Positions 1 through 7,891 are shown, counted from the first letter of the stretch. The stretch is DNA of 35,621 bases from Ruminococcus sp. (GCA_017543595.1 JAFYFU010000019.1:1-35621); one strand, 5' to 3'. The notes: generated from the sequence alone by a model not told the origin. Translations and numbers: made by a program.

Positions 1-2
1 CC

Positions 3-125
3 CTTACCTGCCGTGAAACCGTGAATTATATAAACCATAATCCAAAATGCCTCCTTGGAATAGGTCGCTTTAACAGGAGCGGTCTTTATTCAACAGAAGA
101 ATTTATGAGAAAAATTTTTAGTTAA
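3..125 (+). CDS. C-terminal fragment of an unidentified protein
   Basis: An open frame enters from the left edge and stops at TAA 123-125, giving about 40 residues ending in STEEFMRKIFS. The two other plus frames stop within the first 25 bases, so this is the only plausible coding frame. I do not recognise the family. The fragment has two cysteines, no membrane segment and a polar C-terminus. It may share a transcript with the DUF2752 gene at 254, although a strong hairpin lies between them. The call rests only on an open frame and reasonable codon use, so it is tentative. Confidence 0.4.
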   Translation, partial: LTCRETVNYINHNPKCLLGIGRFNRSGLYSTEEFMRKIFS

Positions 126-147
126 TACAGGAATTAACAGGGGGCTT

Positions 148-233
148 GGGGGGAATCAGCCGCCCCTTGCCGTATGAACGAACGCAGTTTACGAAGTGAG
201 TGAATAGGCAAGCCCAAAAGGGCGGCTCCCCCC
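148..233. repeat. Long imperfect palindrome (stem-loop)
   Basis: A run of six G (148-153) pairs with six C (228-233). AGCCGCCC (158-165) pairs with GGGCGGCT (220-227). CTTGCC (166-171) pairs with GGCAAG (207-212). The apical part carries an ACGAACGCAG...ACGAAGTGAGT pattern. No T-run follows, so it does not look like a classical intrinsic terminator. Its size and its position between two genes fit a small non-autonomous palindromic repeat element or an mRNA-processing structure. The assignment is inferred; copies elsewhere in the genome cannot be seen from here. Confidence 0.55.
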
Positions 234-253
234 ATTTCAAATAGGAGATAAAA

Positions 254-655
254 ATGAATAAGAAAAAATTAAAAAGTATAATTATTTCGGCTCTGCCGTT
301 TGTTTTAGTACCGTTTATGTATTTCTTTGTGCCGTTTTACAGGAACAATATTGGAAATCATATTATGCCCTGCTATATAAGGCTTTTTCTGGGGATATAC
401 TGCATGGGCTGCGGAGGTACTCACTGCGTTTACGAACTCTCGGAGGGTCATATTTTAAAAGCCCTGAAATACAATGCTGTGCTTGTTTTTGTTATTTTGT
501 ACCTGATAATCCGCTGGATTGAAAATGTCTTTTCGGTTTTCGGAAAAAATATAAAAATTATCCCCGAAAGCCGTAAGTTTTACCTGACGGTTTCGGGGAT
601 TTCCGTGGCTTATTTTATTTTAAGAAATTTTATACCGCAGCTTGCGCCTGTATAA
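254..655 (+). CDS. DUF2752 family small membrane protein
   Basis: The protein has 133 residues with a start ATG behind TAGGAG (242-246). An N-terminal membrane segment (about 9-28) is followed by the family signature CMGCGGTHC at residues 50-58 (the CxGCGxT pattern typical of DUF2752). Next come the usual LKYNAVLV segment and two more membrane helices (about 73-90 and 110-127). The conserved cysteines sit near a membrane face. The family is widespread in Bacteroidetes and Firmicutes and its function is unknown. The 3' end overlaps the convergent DUF4190 gene by 26 bp. Upstream is the long hairpin at 148-233. Family assignment is confident; role is not. Confidence 0.85.
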   Translation: MNKKKLKSIIISALPFVLVPFMYFFVPFYRNNIGNHIMPCYIRLFLGIYCMGCGGTHCVYELSEGHILKALKYNAVLVFVILYLIIRWIENVFSVFGKNIKIIPESRKFYLTVSGISVAYFILRNFIPQLAPV

Positions 656-1139
656 GATTTATATTTGTCAGCCTGTCCGAAAGCGAAAACGCACCTGCAT
701 ACGCTGAGGAAGCCTGTGCTGCACTCTGGTCCATCTTGCTTATAAGGTCAGCATAAAATTCTTCAAAGTTTGCATAGTTGTTGCTCTTCCACATCTCATC
801 ATATTTGGGGTCTTCGTACTTCTTGAACTCATCGGGAACTTCGCCTGTTTCCTTGTACATCTGAACATAGTGTTCGCTGTTCTGTATAAACTTCGAGAAG
901 TCATTAACTTCTTCCTTGTAGCTTACGCTTATAAATACAACCACAAGTATTGAAAGAATCGAAATAACCAAGCCTGCTATTGCAAGACCCTTTGCTCCTC
1001 TGTGAGTTGCAAGCGATATAATCGCAAGAATGATTGAAATGGGTGCGAAAACAACTGCACCGCAGCCGCAGCAGATAAATCCCAGAATACTGAGTACAAA
1101 GGCGGTTATCGCAAGCCCTTTCTTTTCTGAATTGTCCAT
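630..1139 (-). CDS. DUF4190 domain membrane protein
   Basis: The protein has 169 residues. Start ATG at 1139 lies behind AAAAGGAGAAG. Two glycine-rich hydrophobic hairpins (about 8-36 and 46-75) with the KGLAITAFVLSILG and KGLAIAGLVISILS pattern are diagnostic of DUF4190. A CCGCG motif sits in the first membrane turn. The remaining 90 residues are soluble, charged and contain many aromatic residues (KYEDPKYDEMWKSNNYANFEEFY). The gene is read in the same direction as metA, 72 nt downstream of it, so it may be the last gene of the long minus-strand run. Its 3' end overlaps the convergent DUF2752 gene. Function is unknown; proteins of this type are often found with secretion or envelope genes. 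Confidence 0.8.
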   Translation of the reverse strand: MDNSEKKGLAITAFVLSILGFICCGCGAVVFAPISIILAIISLATHRGAKGLAIAGLVISILSILVVVFISVSYKEEVNDFSKFIQNSEHYVQMYKETGEVPDEFKKYEDPKYDEMWKSNNYANFEEFYADLISKMDQSAAQASSAYAGAFSLSDRLTNINLIQAQAAV

Positions 1140-1211
1140 AATCTTCTTCTCCTTTTTAATAACTTATTTCAATGCAGAAGCATTGACAACATGATTTTTT
1201 CTTCCCTTAAA

Positions 1212-2162
1212 TCAAAGGAAATTGTTTTCCCACGTCCAGCTTCTTATTTCAAGTTCGTCAAGATTGTAGGGTGTCTGCTGGTATACGCAGTAGTTGAGCC
1301 AGTTTGTAAACAAAAGATTAGCAGTTCCACGCCATGAAAATACAGGCATTTTTGAAGTGTCGTCATTGGGGAAATAATTATACGGAATCTGTATATCAAC
1401 TCCCTTTTTCAAATCACGGAAATATTCCGAGGCTATTGTATTTCTGTCGTATTCGGAATGACCTGTTATGAAATACTGTCTGCCGTTCTTGTTTGCGACT
1501 ATGTGAACGCCTGCCATATCGGAGCTTGTAAGTATTTCAAGCTGGTGAATTTTTTCTATGTCTTCCCGCCTTACTTCGGTATTTCTTGAATGGGGAACAT
1601 AGAAAATATCATCAAAGCCACGGAGAAGCTGTTTGTTTCCGACTTCCGCCCTGTGCGGGAATATTCCGAACATTTTCTTTTCAAGGGGGTATTTCGGCAC
1701 TCCGAAATGATAGTAAAGCCCTGCCTGCGCTGCCCAGCATATATACATTGTGCAGAAAACATGGGTCTTTGACCATTCAAATATTTCCGTTATTTCTTTC
1801 CAGTAATCAACCTGACTGTATTCAAGAAGTTCAACGGGTGCGCCTGTAACTATCATTCCGTCATAGCGGTTGTTTTTTATTTCGCTGAAAGTCTTGTAAA
1901 AAGCATCAAGATGAGTATGTGAAGTATTTCTCGAAATGTGGGAAGCCATTTGCAGAAGTTCAATATCGACCTGCAAGGGGGTATTGCTTAACAGGCGCAT
2001 GAGCTGAGTTTCCGTTTCGATTTTTTTAGGCATAACATTTAATATTATGACTTTGAGGGGGCGTATATCCTGATGTTCGGCTCTTTCATTTGACATTACG
2101 AATATATTTTCCTCGCCGAGCGTCCTGAAAGCAGGCAGTTCCGATGATATTCTTATTGGCAA
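1212..2162 (-). CDS. metA: Homoserine O-acyltransferase MetA, predicted acetyl-CoA specific
   Basis: The protein has 316 residues, the usual MetA length. It acylates the hydroxyl of L-homoserine as the first committed step of methionine synthesis. The catalytic triad is visible: Cys142 (in [13 protein letters not shown]), His235 and Glu237 (in [10 protein letters not shown]). Residue 111 is Glu ([11 protein letters not shown]). In characterised family members Glu at this position favours acetyl-CoA and Gly favours succinyl-CoA, so the product is predicted to be O-acetylhomoserine despite the common succinyltransferase name. The start codon is TTG at 2162, set by AAGGAGGTGAT 5 nt upstream. The gene overlaps the preceding small gene by 10 nt, which suggests translational coupling. 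No SAM riboswitch or T-box was seen. Confidence 0.95.
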   Translation of the reverse strand: MPIRISSELPAFRTLGEENIFVMSNERAEHQDIRPLKVIILNVMPKKIETETQLMRLLSNTPLQVDIELLQMASHISRNTSHTHLDAFYKTFSEIKNNRYDGMIVTGAPVELLEYSQVDYWKEITEIFEWSKTHVFCTMYICWAAQAGLYYHFGVPKYPLEKKMFGIFPHRAEVGNKQLLRGFDDIFYVPHSRNTEVRREDIEKIHQLEILTSSDMAGVHIVANKNGRQYFITGHSEYDRNTIASEYFRDLKKGVDIQIPYNYFPNDDTSKMPVFSWRGTANLLFTNWLNYCVYQQTPYNLDELEIRSWTWENNFL

Positions 2163-2551
2163 TCAGCATCACCTCCTTTATTGTTTTTGCAGTTCTCACA
2201 GCCGTTCATGAAAGAATTGAGATTTCCGCAGATATTTTCATTTTCCGCAAGAAATTTCAGTTTTATTAAATTCTTGTATTTTTCGGAATCGTCAAGGGCA
2301 AATTCAAGCGTTTCTATGCCTTTGAGGACGCTTTTGAACATAACCGAACGGACAAGACCGTCACAAAGCATGATATCTCCGCCGTCATCATAGTCATAGA
2401 CAAAAGTTCTGTCGGAATCATAGGCATAGGCGATAAAGCCCGTAACTTCTTCTCCGTTCAGAGCCTCTGTTACATGGAGATTCTTAATGCCTGCCCTGTC
2501 TTTGATTTCCCCGTAACCTGAAATGTCAAATTTCTCCTGAATTTCAAGCAT
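2153..2551 (-). CDS. Small GNAT-like protein with C-terminal cysteine cluster
   Basis: The protein has 132 residues. The centre ([36 protein letters not shown], about 36-71) follows the strand, strand, helix pattern of a minimal GNAT acyltransferase fold. There is no clear RxxGxG/A acetyl-CoA loop, so enzymatic activity is doubtful. The last 25 residues hold Cys108, Cys118, Cys121 and Cys131, which could bind a metal. The gene starts one base after the stop of the pseudouridine synthase and overlaps metA by 10 nt, so it is almost certainly co-transcribed with both. I know no experimentally studied member. The fold assignment is by pattern only. Confidence 0.6.
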   Translation of the reverse strand: MLEIQEKFDISGYGEIKDRAGIKNLHVTEALNGEEVTGFIAYAYDSDRTFVYDYDDGGDIMLCDGLVRSVMFKSVLKGIETLEFALDDSEKYKNLIKLKFLAENENICGNLNSFMNGCENCKNNKGGDADCQ

Positions 2552-2552
2552 T

Positions 2553-3287
2553 TTATCTCACCTTGCCTATTGCGGTTCTTATGGCACGGAGTTCCTCTGC
2601 GGAGAGTTCTCTCCATGTGCCGGGTTTAAGCATACCGAGTTTTATAGGTCCTATGCTTATACGGCGCAGTCTTGCGACTTCAAGACCGACAGCCTCGCAC
2701 ATTTTTCTTATCTGGCGGTTTCTGCCCTCTTTTATAGTGATAAGAAGAACAACTCTGCCCTGTTCTTTTTCCTTTACGACAACATTTGCGGGGAGAGTCA
2801 TTTTCCCGTCAATTTCAACGCCGTTCTGTAAAGTTACAAGCTGTTCCTCATTTATATCGGGGCGGACTGTTACACGGTATGTCTTTGAAATATGTCTGCT
2901 TGGGTGCATGATATCATTTGCAAATTCCCCGTCATTCGTAAACAGGAGAAGTCCCTCGGAATTTCTGTCAAGCCTGCCCACAGGGTAAACTCTCTCGTCA
3001 ACGCCGTCAAGCAAATCCATTACGCATCTCCTGTCCATTTCATCGGAAACAGTAGTCACATATCCTCTCGGCTTGTTGAGCATTATATATATGAATTTTT
3101 TTCTTCTCGGCATTGAAATTCTTTCGCCGTCAACAGTTATTATATCCTTGAAACTGCATTTGTCGCCAAGTTTTACAGGGTGACCGTTTAATTTTACTCT
3201 GCCGCCCGAAATGAGGGCTTCGGCTTTTCTTCTCGAACAATAACCGCTGTCGGCTATCATTTTCTGTATTCTTATTTTATTATCCAT
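2553..3287 (-). CDS. rluB: RsuA/RluB-family rRNA pseudouridine synthase
   Basis: The protein has 244 residues. An N-terminal S4 RNA-binding domain (about 4-60, RIQKMIADSGYCSRRKAEALI) is followed by the TruB/RsuA-type catalytic core. The catalytic aspartate is Asp107 in VGRLDRNSEGLLL. The conserved KEGRNRQIRKMCEAVG motif closes the active site. It isomerises uridine to pseudouridine in rRNA; the RluB type modifies 23S rRNA, but this and the 16S-specific RsuA type cannot be separated safely by eye. Start ATG 3287 lies behind AGGAGAAAGG. It sits 19 nt after dacF and is followed after one base by the GNAT-like gene, the packed arrangement of an operon. B. subtilis has a comparable cluster (scpAB, ypuG region, dacB, ytfI-ytfJ and rluB homologues). 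Confidence 0.92.
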   Translation of the reverse strand: MDNKIRIQKMIADSGYCSRRKAEALISGGRVKLNGHPVKLGDKCSFKDIITVDGERISMPRRKKFIYIMLNKPRGYVTTVSDEMDRRCVMDLLDGVDERVYPVGRLDRNSEGLLLFTNDGEFANDIMHPSRHISKTYRVTVRPDINEEQLVTLQNGVEIDGKMTLPANVVVKEKEQGRVVLLITIKEGRNRQIRKMCEAVGLEVARLRRISIGPIKLGMLKPGTWRELSAEELRAIRTAIGKVR

Positions 3288-3306
3288 AGTTTCCTTTCTC
3301 CTGCCC

Positions 3307-4440
3307 CTATCCGAACAGGAAATGCTTTATTTTTTCGATTAAGGATTTTTTCTTTTCAACAGGAATTGCAGACTGTGCATTTTCTGCGGCATAAAGCGGG
3401 ATTTTCCTGACTTCGTGATTTTTGTATCTCACGGATATGTATGCAAGTTTGTCTCCTGCGGATACAGGCGCATACACAAAGGGAGCGGATATTATTTTAT
3501 ATTCAAGGTCATTTTCATTTGCGTGAAAAACCGTTATATCGGTTTCAGCCTCTCCTGCACAGACTTTGATGTAACTTTTCTCCGCACCCGCAAGATTAAG
3601 GCTTATATTATCGGGAATATCAAGGGTTATCTGCCTCGCACACTGAAAAGCATAGTCATACATCATCAAATGGTCATTCCAGTCGTTGCGGTCATTGAGT
3701 GTCACGCAGATTAAATTTTTACCGTCCCTCTCGCAAGCCGAAACAAGACATCTGCCCGCTTCATCTGTGAATCCCGTCTTTACTCCGTAAACTCCGCTGT
3801 CCATTGAGAGAAGCTTGTTTGTATTTTTAAGCCAGCGTGTATAGGGAGGATTTCCAAATTCAAGCTTTATGCTCTGACTTGAACATATTTCCCTGAACAA
3901 GTCATTCTGCAAGGCGACTGAGGCAAGTATCGCCATATCACGGGCTGACGAACCGTGACCCACTCCTTCAAGCCCTGACGGTGTGACGAAATATGTATTT
4001 GAAAGTCCGAGTTCTTCGGCTTTTTCATTCATCATAACGGCAAAATTTTCCATACTTCCCGCAAGCTTTACGGCTGTCGCATTTGCGGCATCATTCCCCG
4101 ACGGGAGCAACATACCGCAGCACAGTGCGTATTTTGTGACAATATCGCCCTCTGTAAGACCCATTGACGAACCTTCAACTTTTATCGCATCACTGTCAAC
4201 AACAAATTCTTCATAGAGGTTTCCGCTTTCAAGGCATAAAAGAGTTGTCATTATTTTGGTAGTGCTTGCCATAGGGAGCTTTTCGTTATAATTTTTGCCG
4301 AATATTATCTCGCCCGTATCTGCGGATATAACTATCGCAGCCTTTGCGGATATATCGCTTTCTTCAAGCGCATATGCCCGACAGATGGGGAAAATTTGCA
4401 GAAAAACCGCAAAACACACCGCAGGAAAAATTTTTTTCAT
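3307..4440 (-). CDS. D-alanyl-D-alanine carboxypeptidase (peptidase S11, DacF/DacB type)
   Basis: The protein has 377 residues with a signal peptide (KKIFPAVCFAVFLQIFPICRAYA, cleavage near residue 25). All three penicillin-binding motifs are present: Ser59-x-x-Lys62 (STTK), Ser114-Gly-Asn116, and Lys221-Thr-Gly223. It trims the terminal D-Ala from peptidoglycan stem peptides outside the membrane. The C-terminal beta-rich domain (about 270-350) fits the PBP5-like family, and the end (KKKSLIEKIKHFLFG) is an amphipathic membrane anchor typical of these enzymes. Start ATG 4440 follows ACGGAGG. The gene lies 57 nt after gerW; next to scpAB and gerW it resembles the DacB/DacF clusters of Firmicutes that are linked to sporulation. 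The exact paralogue is uncertain. Confidence 0.93.
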   Translation of the reverse strand: MKKIFPAVCFAVFLQIFPICRAYALEESDISAKAAIVISADTGEIIFGKNYNEKLPMASTTKIMTTLLCLESGNLYEEFVVDSDAIKVEGSSMGLTEGDIVTKYALCCGMLLPSGNDAANATAVKLAGSMENFAVMMNEKAEELGLSNTYFVTPSGLEGVGHGSSARDMAILASVALQNDLFREICSSQSIKLEFGNPPYTRWLKNTNKLLSMDSGVYGVKTGFTDEAGRCLVSACERDGKNLICVTLNDRNDWNDHLMMYDYAFQCARQITLDIPDNISLNLAGAEKSYIKVCAGEAETDITVFHANENDLEYKIISAPFVYAPVSAGDKLAYISVRYKNHEVRKIPLYAAENAQSAIPVEKKKSLIEKIKHFLFG

Positions 4441-4497
4441 ACAATACCTCCGTAACGTTTTTGTTACAGGATATGCACGGAAAATAATTTATATGAA

Positions 4498-4917
4498 TCA
4501 GTCGTTTATTGTAATATCGGCAGTATCTTCGGGTTCTCCGCCTTTTTTCTTTGACATTATGCCCGAAATTTTTTCAAATACTTTCGGAACGGAATTTATA
4601 GCCGTTGAAATCGGGTCGGACTTAGCGTCCATATCAACCATTTTAGCCTCTCCGTTGGGAGAAATTACAAGGAAACCTTCGGGCTTTATGGAAATTCCCG
4701 CACCTGCACCGCCTCCGAAAAGGTCTTTGTCATATTTTGACGGAATATCCGAACCGCCCGATGCAAAACCGTATGTAACCTTTGATATGGGGATTATCGT
4801 AGTGCCGTCATCAAGTTTTATGGGGTCGCCGATTATTGCGTTTACATCAGCCATTTCCTTTACTTTTTCCATTGAAATACCGAGGAGGTCATTGATAGAA
4901 GTTTTCTTTTCTGCCAT
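4498..4917 (-). CDS. gerW: GerW-family sporulation protein (YtfJ)
   Basis: The protein has 139 residues, the usual length. The conserved block ITVGDPI-like (NAIIGDPIKLDDGTTIIPISKVTYGFASGG, about 25-54) and the glycine-rich GGGAGAGISIKPEGFLVIS (68-86) identify the YtfJ/GerW family. In B. subtilis GerW is made in the forespore and is needed for normal response to certain germinants. The gene follows DUF2953 (YtfI-like) by 16 nt, the same ytfI-ytfJ pairing as in Bacillus. Presence of the gene is compatible with sporulation but does not prove it, since many Ruminococcaceae keep this pair without observed spores. Confidence 0.92.
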   Translation of the reverse strand: MAEKKTSINDLLGISMEKVKEMADVNAIIGDPIKLDDGTTIIPISKVTYGFASGGSDIPSKYDKDLFGGGAGAGISIKPEGFLVISPNGEAKMVDMDAKSDPISTAINSVPKVFEKISGIMSKKKGGEPEDTADITIND

Positions 4918-4933
4918 TTCAAAACATCACCTT

Positions 4934-5815
4934 TCATTCAGCCGTTTCGGCTGTTTTTGCTTTTTTTGCATTTCTTTTATTGGGAATATATATTTTAAAC
5001 AAATATGTTATCAGGAACCAGATTCCTGCAATAACCAGAGTACCGAGGCGGAATGTTACTTTTGAAGATGCGTCCCAGCGGTTTTCTTTCAGGGCAAATC
5101 CTGCGTTTATGTCAACTGTTTTAAACTGCAAAGTGAACAATGCGCCAAGCCAGCCGAGCAGATTGTAAACTGCTCCCGAAATCATTCCGTAATTCACGGC
5201 GCATTTGTATGCGTCCTCGTTTGCTATTATAAAATCTATATATATATCATTAAAATGAAATCCCTTGAAAATTTTCAGAACGGGTCTGTCGGCAGCACGC
5301 CATATATCAAGGAGAAATTCTATTTTATCGCCGAGAGATTTTTTATTGTCGCTTTTTGTATCCGAATCATCGTCAAAGTCCTCATCGTCAAATTCGGGGA
5401 AATCCTCATCTTCTTCGATATCCTCCGAATCATCGGGAATTTCTTCATCGGAATCCTGAATATCCTCCGTTGTATCCTCCTGCGGTTCTTCATGGGGAAT
5501 ATCGTGGTGTTCCGACATTTCGGGAACTTCTTCAATTTCAGTGTCCTGCGGGCTGTCCGAATCCTCGTCTTTATCATCTTTTTTTGGTTTTTTCCTGCGT
5601 TTTCTGAGGCGGTTCAGAAGTCCTCCGCCGTCTGAATCCATAAGCGGAACAAAAGAATATTTCGCCCTATATGCAAATTTCCCGTCCAGATAGCTGACAT
5701 TTGCGGAAATCGGAAGTATGCACGCAACAAAAATTATTCCCAATACCGAAAGTATTATCCAGAGCAAAACTTTCAGTATTATAAGAATCACCGTCAAAAA
5801 ACCACCCCATTTCAT
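4934..5815 (-). CDS. DUF2953 membrane protein with acidic linker (YtfI-like)
   Basis: The protein has 293 residues. One long hydrophobic segment (about 6-33) anchors the N-terminus. A basic patch (RKRRKKPKKD, 71-80) is followed by an extremely acidic, low-complexity stretch (about 81-153) made mostly of D and E with some S and P. The C-terminal part (about 160-290) is the DUF2953 domain and ends in a second membrane segment and a basic tail. Homologues in Bacillus (YtfI) are next to gerW, as here. Function is unknown; a role at the spore or cell membrane is inferred from context. The acidic region is unusually long and probably disordered. Confidence 0.85.
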   Translation of the reverse strand: MKWGGFLTVILIILKVLLWIILSVLGIIFVACILPISANVSYLDGKFAYRAKYSFVPLMDSDGGGLLNRLRKRRKKPKKDDKDEDSDSPQDTEIEEVPEMSEHHDIPHEEPQEDTTEDIQDSDEEIPDDSEDIEEDEDFPEFDDEDFDDDSDTKSDNKKSLGDKIEFLLDIWRAADRPVLKIFKGFHFNDIYIDFIIANEDAYKCAVNYGMISGAVYNLLGWLGALFTLQFKTVDINAGFALKENRWDASSKVTFRLGTLVIAGIWFLITYLFKIYIPNKRNAKKAKTAETAE

Positions 5816-5834
5816 AAAAACCCGAAAATCATTG

Positions 5835-6380
5835 TTAATTTATTTCATCTTCGCTGACAAAAATTTTTTCCTGACCCGAAACCGGCGGAAGGTCTGCCGT
5901 TGAACTAAGCCCGAAACTTCTCAAAAATACGGGAGTAGTCCTGTAAACAAGCGGTCTGCCCGGTATATTAAGTCTGCCTGCCTCCTCAACAAGCCCCTTT
6001 TCAACAAGATTATTCACAACGGAAGAACTGTCGATTCCCCTGACGTTTTCAACAAATCCCTTTGAAACAGGCTGATTGTAGGCTATTATGGTCAGAACTT
6101 CCATAGCTGCGCTTGTAAGCGGAGAATTTTTTTTGGTTTCAAGTGCAGTGCGTATCATGGGGGAATATTTCTCCCGTGTACACATCTGAAAGCTGTTGTC
6201 AAATTTTTTAATGCATATACCGCTTCCCATATCGTCATATCTTTCATTCAGCAGGCGTATAAGAGAGGGCAAAGTCCCCGTATCAACACCGCTTGCCTCG
6301 GAAAGACGGTACATTTCAACGGGTTCACCGCTTGCAAAAAGTATAGCCTCTACTGCTCCGAGTTTTTCTTTGATTTCCAC
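5835..6380 (-). CDS. scpB: Segregation and condensation protein B
   Basis: The protein has 181 residues. ScpB dimers bind the ScpA kleisin and, with SMC, form the condensin that organises newly replicated chromosomes. The tandem winged-helix architecture is visible: KLGAVEAILFASGEPV opens the first, and SAAMEVLTIIAYNQPVSKGFVENVRGIDSSSVVNNLVEKGLVEEAGR the second, which carries the most conserved family motif (IAYxQPV). The start is GTG at 6380 behind AGGGGG; it overlaps the end of scpA by 31 nt, a long overlap that suggests translational coupling and balanced stoichiometry. Confidence 0.95.
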   Translation of the reverse strand: MEIKEKLGAVEAILFASGEPVEMYRLSEASGVDTGTLPSLIRLLNERYDDMGSGICIKKFDNSFQMCTREKYSPMIRTALETKKNSPLTSAAMEVLTIIAYNQPVSKGFVENVRGIDSSSVVNNLVEKGLVEEAGRLNIPGRPLVYRTTPVFLRSFGLSSTADLPPVSGQEKIFVSEDEIN

Positions 6381-7102
6381 TTTCTGCGCCCCCTGTCGCC
6401 GTTGAAAAATATTTTTGTATTGTCATCGCTTATTTTTATGCGTCCGAATCTTGTAAGTTCAAGGACTGCGAGAAACGTTGCGACTTTTGCGGAACGGTCG
6501 TCCACGCCGTCATAAAGCCTGTCCATGTAAACTTCCCCTGTTGTATATAATTCTCTCAGGATATGCACAACTTTTGTGAGTACGGGGACTATCCTGCGCT
6601 TTACGACTGAATTTATTTTTCTTTCGATATTTGCCTTTTTCTTTGCGGAAGTAAGTTTTTTCCCTGAAAATGCGTTTTTATAGGCAGTTACAAGCTTTTC
6701 GGGTTCGTGAACGAGATTATATGTCATATCCGCTTTTATTTTCATGGGTTCACGGACGAAAATATCATTTCCGACAAAATTTTCCGAAAGTCTTGCGGCA
6801 GCCTCCCTGCAAAGGGAAAGTTCTATCAATGCACCTTCAAGTTCCTTTTTCATTTTTTCGGCTTCTTCTTTCTGCGGAAGAAGATAAGCTGTTTTAATGT
6901 ATATAAGCCTTGCCGCCATTTCAAGAAATTCCCCTGCAAGTTCCATATCCCGTTCATGGGCTTCGTCCATGAATTTCATGTACTGTTCAAGAAGTATTGA
7001 TATTTCTATGTCAAATATATTAAGCTTATGTTTTGTTATAAGATTCAACAGAACATCAAGAGGACCTTCAAAGACATCAAGGCTGAATGAAATTTTCTCC
7101 AT
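6350..7102 (-). CDS. scpA: Segregation and condensation protein A
   Basis: The protein has 250 residues, the normal ScpA length. It is the kleisin subunit of bacterial SMC condensin; its N-terminus (SFSLDVFEGPLDVLLNLITKHKLNIFDIEI) binds the SMC head-proximal coiled coil, and the C-terminal winged helix (VATFLAVLELTRFGRIKI) binds the SMC head. The middle region binds ScpB. Start ATG 7102 sits right after the upstream gene's stop (TGATATG), so both are on one mRNA. No smc gene is in the window. Confidence 0.96.
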   Translation of the reverse strand: MEKISFSLDVFEGPLDVLLNLITKHKLNIFDIEISILLEQYMKFMDEAHERDMELAGEFLEMAARLIYIKTAYLLPQKEEAEKMKKELEGALIELSLCREAAARLSENFVGNDIFVREPMKIKADMTYNLVHEPEKLVTAYKNAFSGKKLTSAKKKANIERKINSVVKRRIVPVLTKVVHILRELYTTGEVYMDRLYDGVDDRSAKVATFLAVLELTRFGRIKISDDNTKIFFNGDRGRRKWKSKKNSEQ

Positions 7103-7103
7103 A

Positions 7104-7808
7104 TCAGCCGAATTTTGACGGTATCCATGAAGTGAGCAGGCTTAATCCGCTTCCGACTATGTTTATAAGCCAGCCGAGAGGGTCAAAATATCCCCCCGTA
7201 ATCACGGGCATGAAGAAAAGCGCAAGCAGTATTATTGTTGACATCTGATTTATGCGGACATAGTTTCCGTGATACCAGTTGAGAAATTTAGGCGGTGCAT
7301 ACTGATACAGTATGTTGAATCCGTCCATTCCGGGCAGCGGCAGAAGATTTATCACGCCAAGACATACATTTATACTCGAAATTATAGAGAGTATAAAGAA
7401 AAAACAAAAAACAGGCGTTATGTCAGAAAGCGTGAGCTTACTGCGTATGCTCTCCGAACAGAGCATTATATTCATTATAAGATTGCACAATATCGCAAAG
7501 ACAAAATGTGTAATCGGTCCTGTTGCCGAAAGAATTACTATTCCCCGCCTGCGGTCTTTCATTCGGTTTACGTTGAAAGGCATGGGCTTTGACCAGCCGA
7601 ATCCGCAGAGAAGTATTGCAAGCGAACCAATGGGGTCAAGGTGCATGAATGGATTGAGAGTTATTCTTCCCTCCTGTTCAGCCGTATCATCTCCCTGAGA
7701 CTTTGCGGCAAGTCCCCTCGCCGAGTTTATTACGGGCATTACAAGCAGTATCATCAATGCCCTTGAAAAATATTTAAGAAATTTTTCAAAAAATTCGATA
7801 TTGTTCAT
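7104..7808 (-). CDS. Site-2-protease-like (M50) membrane protein lacking the HExxH motif
   Basis: Read from ATG 7808 (AAGGAAGG in front) the protein has 234 residues and about five membrane segments. It is a clear relative of the short M50 proteins that normally read HExxHGYVAYKLGDPTAK..GRLTLNPxxHxDPIG: here GDDTAEQEGRITLNPFMHLDPIG (39-61) is intact. The zinc-binding HExxHG is replaced by INSARG (27-32), so both histidines and the catalytic glutamate are missing. The distal motif INLLPLPGMDGF (153-164) keeps Asp162. It is therefore predicted to be a non-catalytic homologue. It is first in the scpAB operon, as active M50 relatives often are in Firmicutes. The frame extends upstream to 7904, but those codons precede the promoter and lack a ribosome binding site. 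Confidence 0.85.
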   Translation of the reverse strand: MNNIEFFEKFLKYFSRALMILLVMPVINSARGLAAKSQGDDTAEQEGRITLNPFMHLDPIGSLAILLCGFGWSKPMPFNVNRMKDRRRGIVILSATGPITHFVFAILCNLIMNIMLCSESIRSKLTLSDITPVFCFFFILSIISSINVCLGVINLLPLPGMDGFNILYQYAPPKFLNWYHGNYVRINQMSTIILLALFFMPVITGGYFDPLGWLINIVGSGLSLLTSWIPSKFG

Positions 7809-7862
7809 AAAACCTTCCTTTCTCCTCCAACCGCATAAATAACAGGCGGCTGCGTATTTACT

Positions 7863-7891
7863 ATTATACAACAAATGCACAAATTTTTCAA
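7863..7891 (-). promoter_or_regulatory. Sigma-A promoter of the M50-like/scpAB operon
   Basis: On the minus strand TTGAAA (7891-7886), a 17-nt spacer and TATAAT (7868-7863) match the vegetative consensus. It would start transcription near 7856, about 48 nt ahead of the ATG at 7808. It is the only strong promoter I found for the minus-strand run down to 630. Confidence 0.8.

Noticed and set aside
1148-1211. Terminator between metA and the DUF4190 gene
   Set aside because: A small stem (CAATGC/GCATTG) exists but is not followed by a T-run on the coding strand.
2163-2180. SAM or T-box riboswitch ahead of metA
   Set aside because: The gene overlaps its upstream neighbour, leaving no leader; none of the conserved cores were seen.
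4295-5065. 256-codon plus-strand open frame
   Set aside because: It is antisense to the carboxypeptidase, gerW and the DUF2953 gene, all of which have clear family motifs; it has no ribosome binding site and no recognisable domain.
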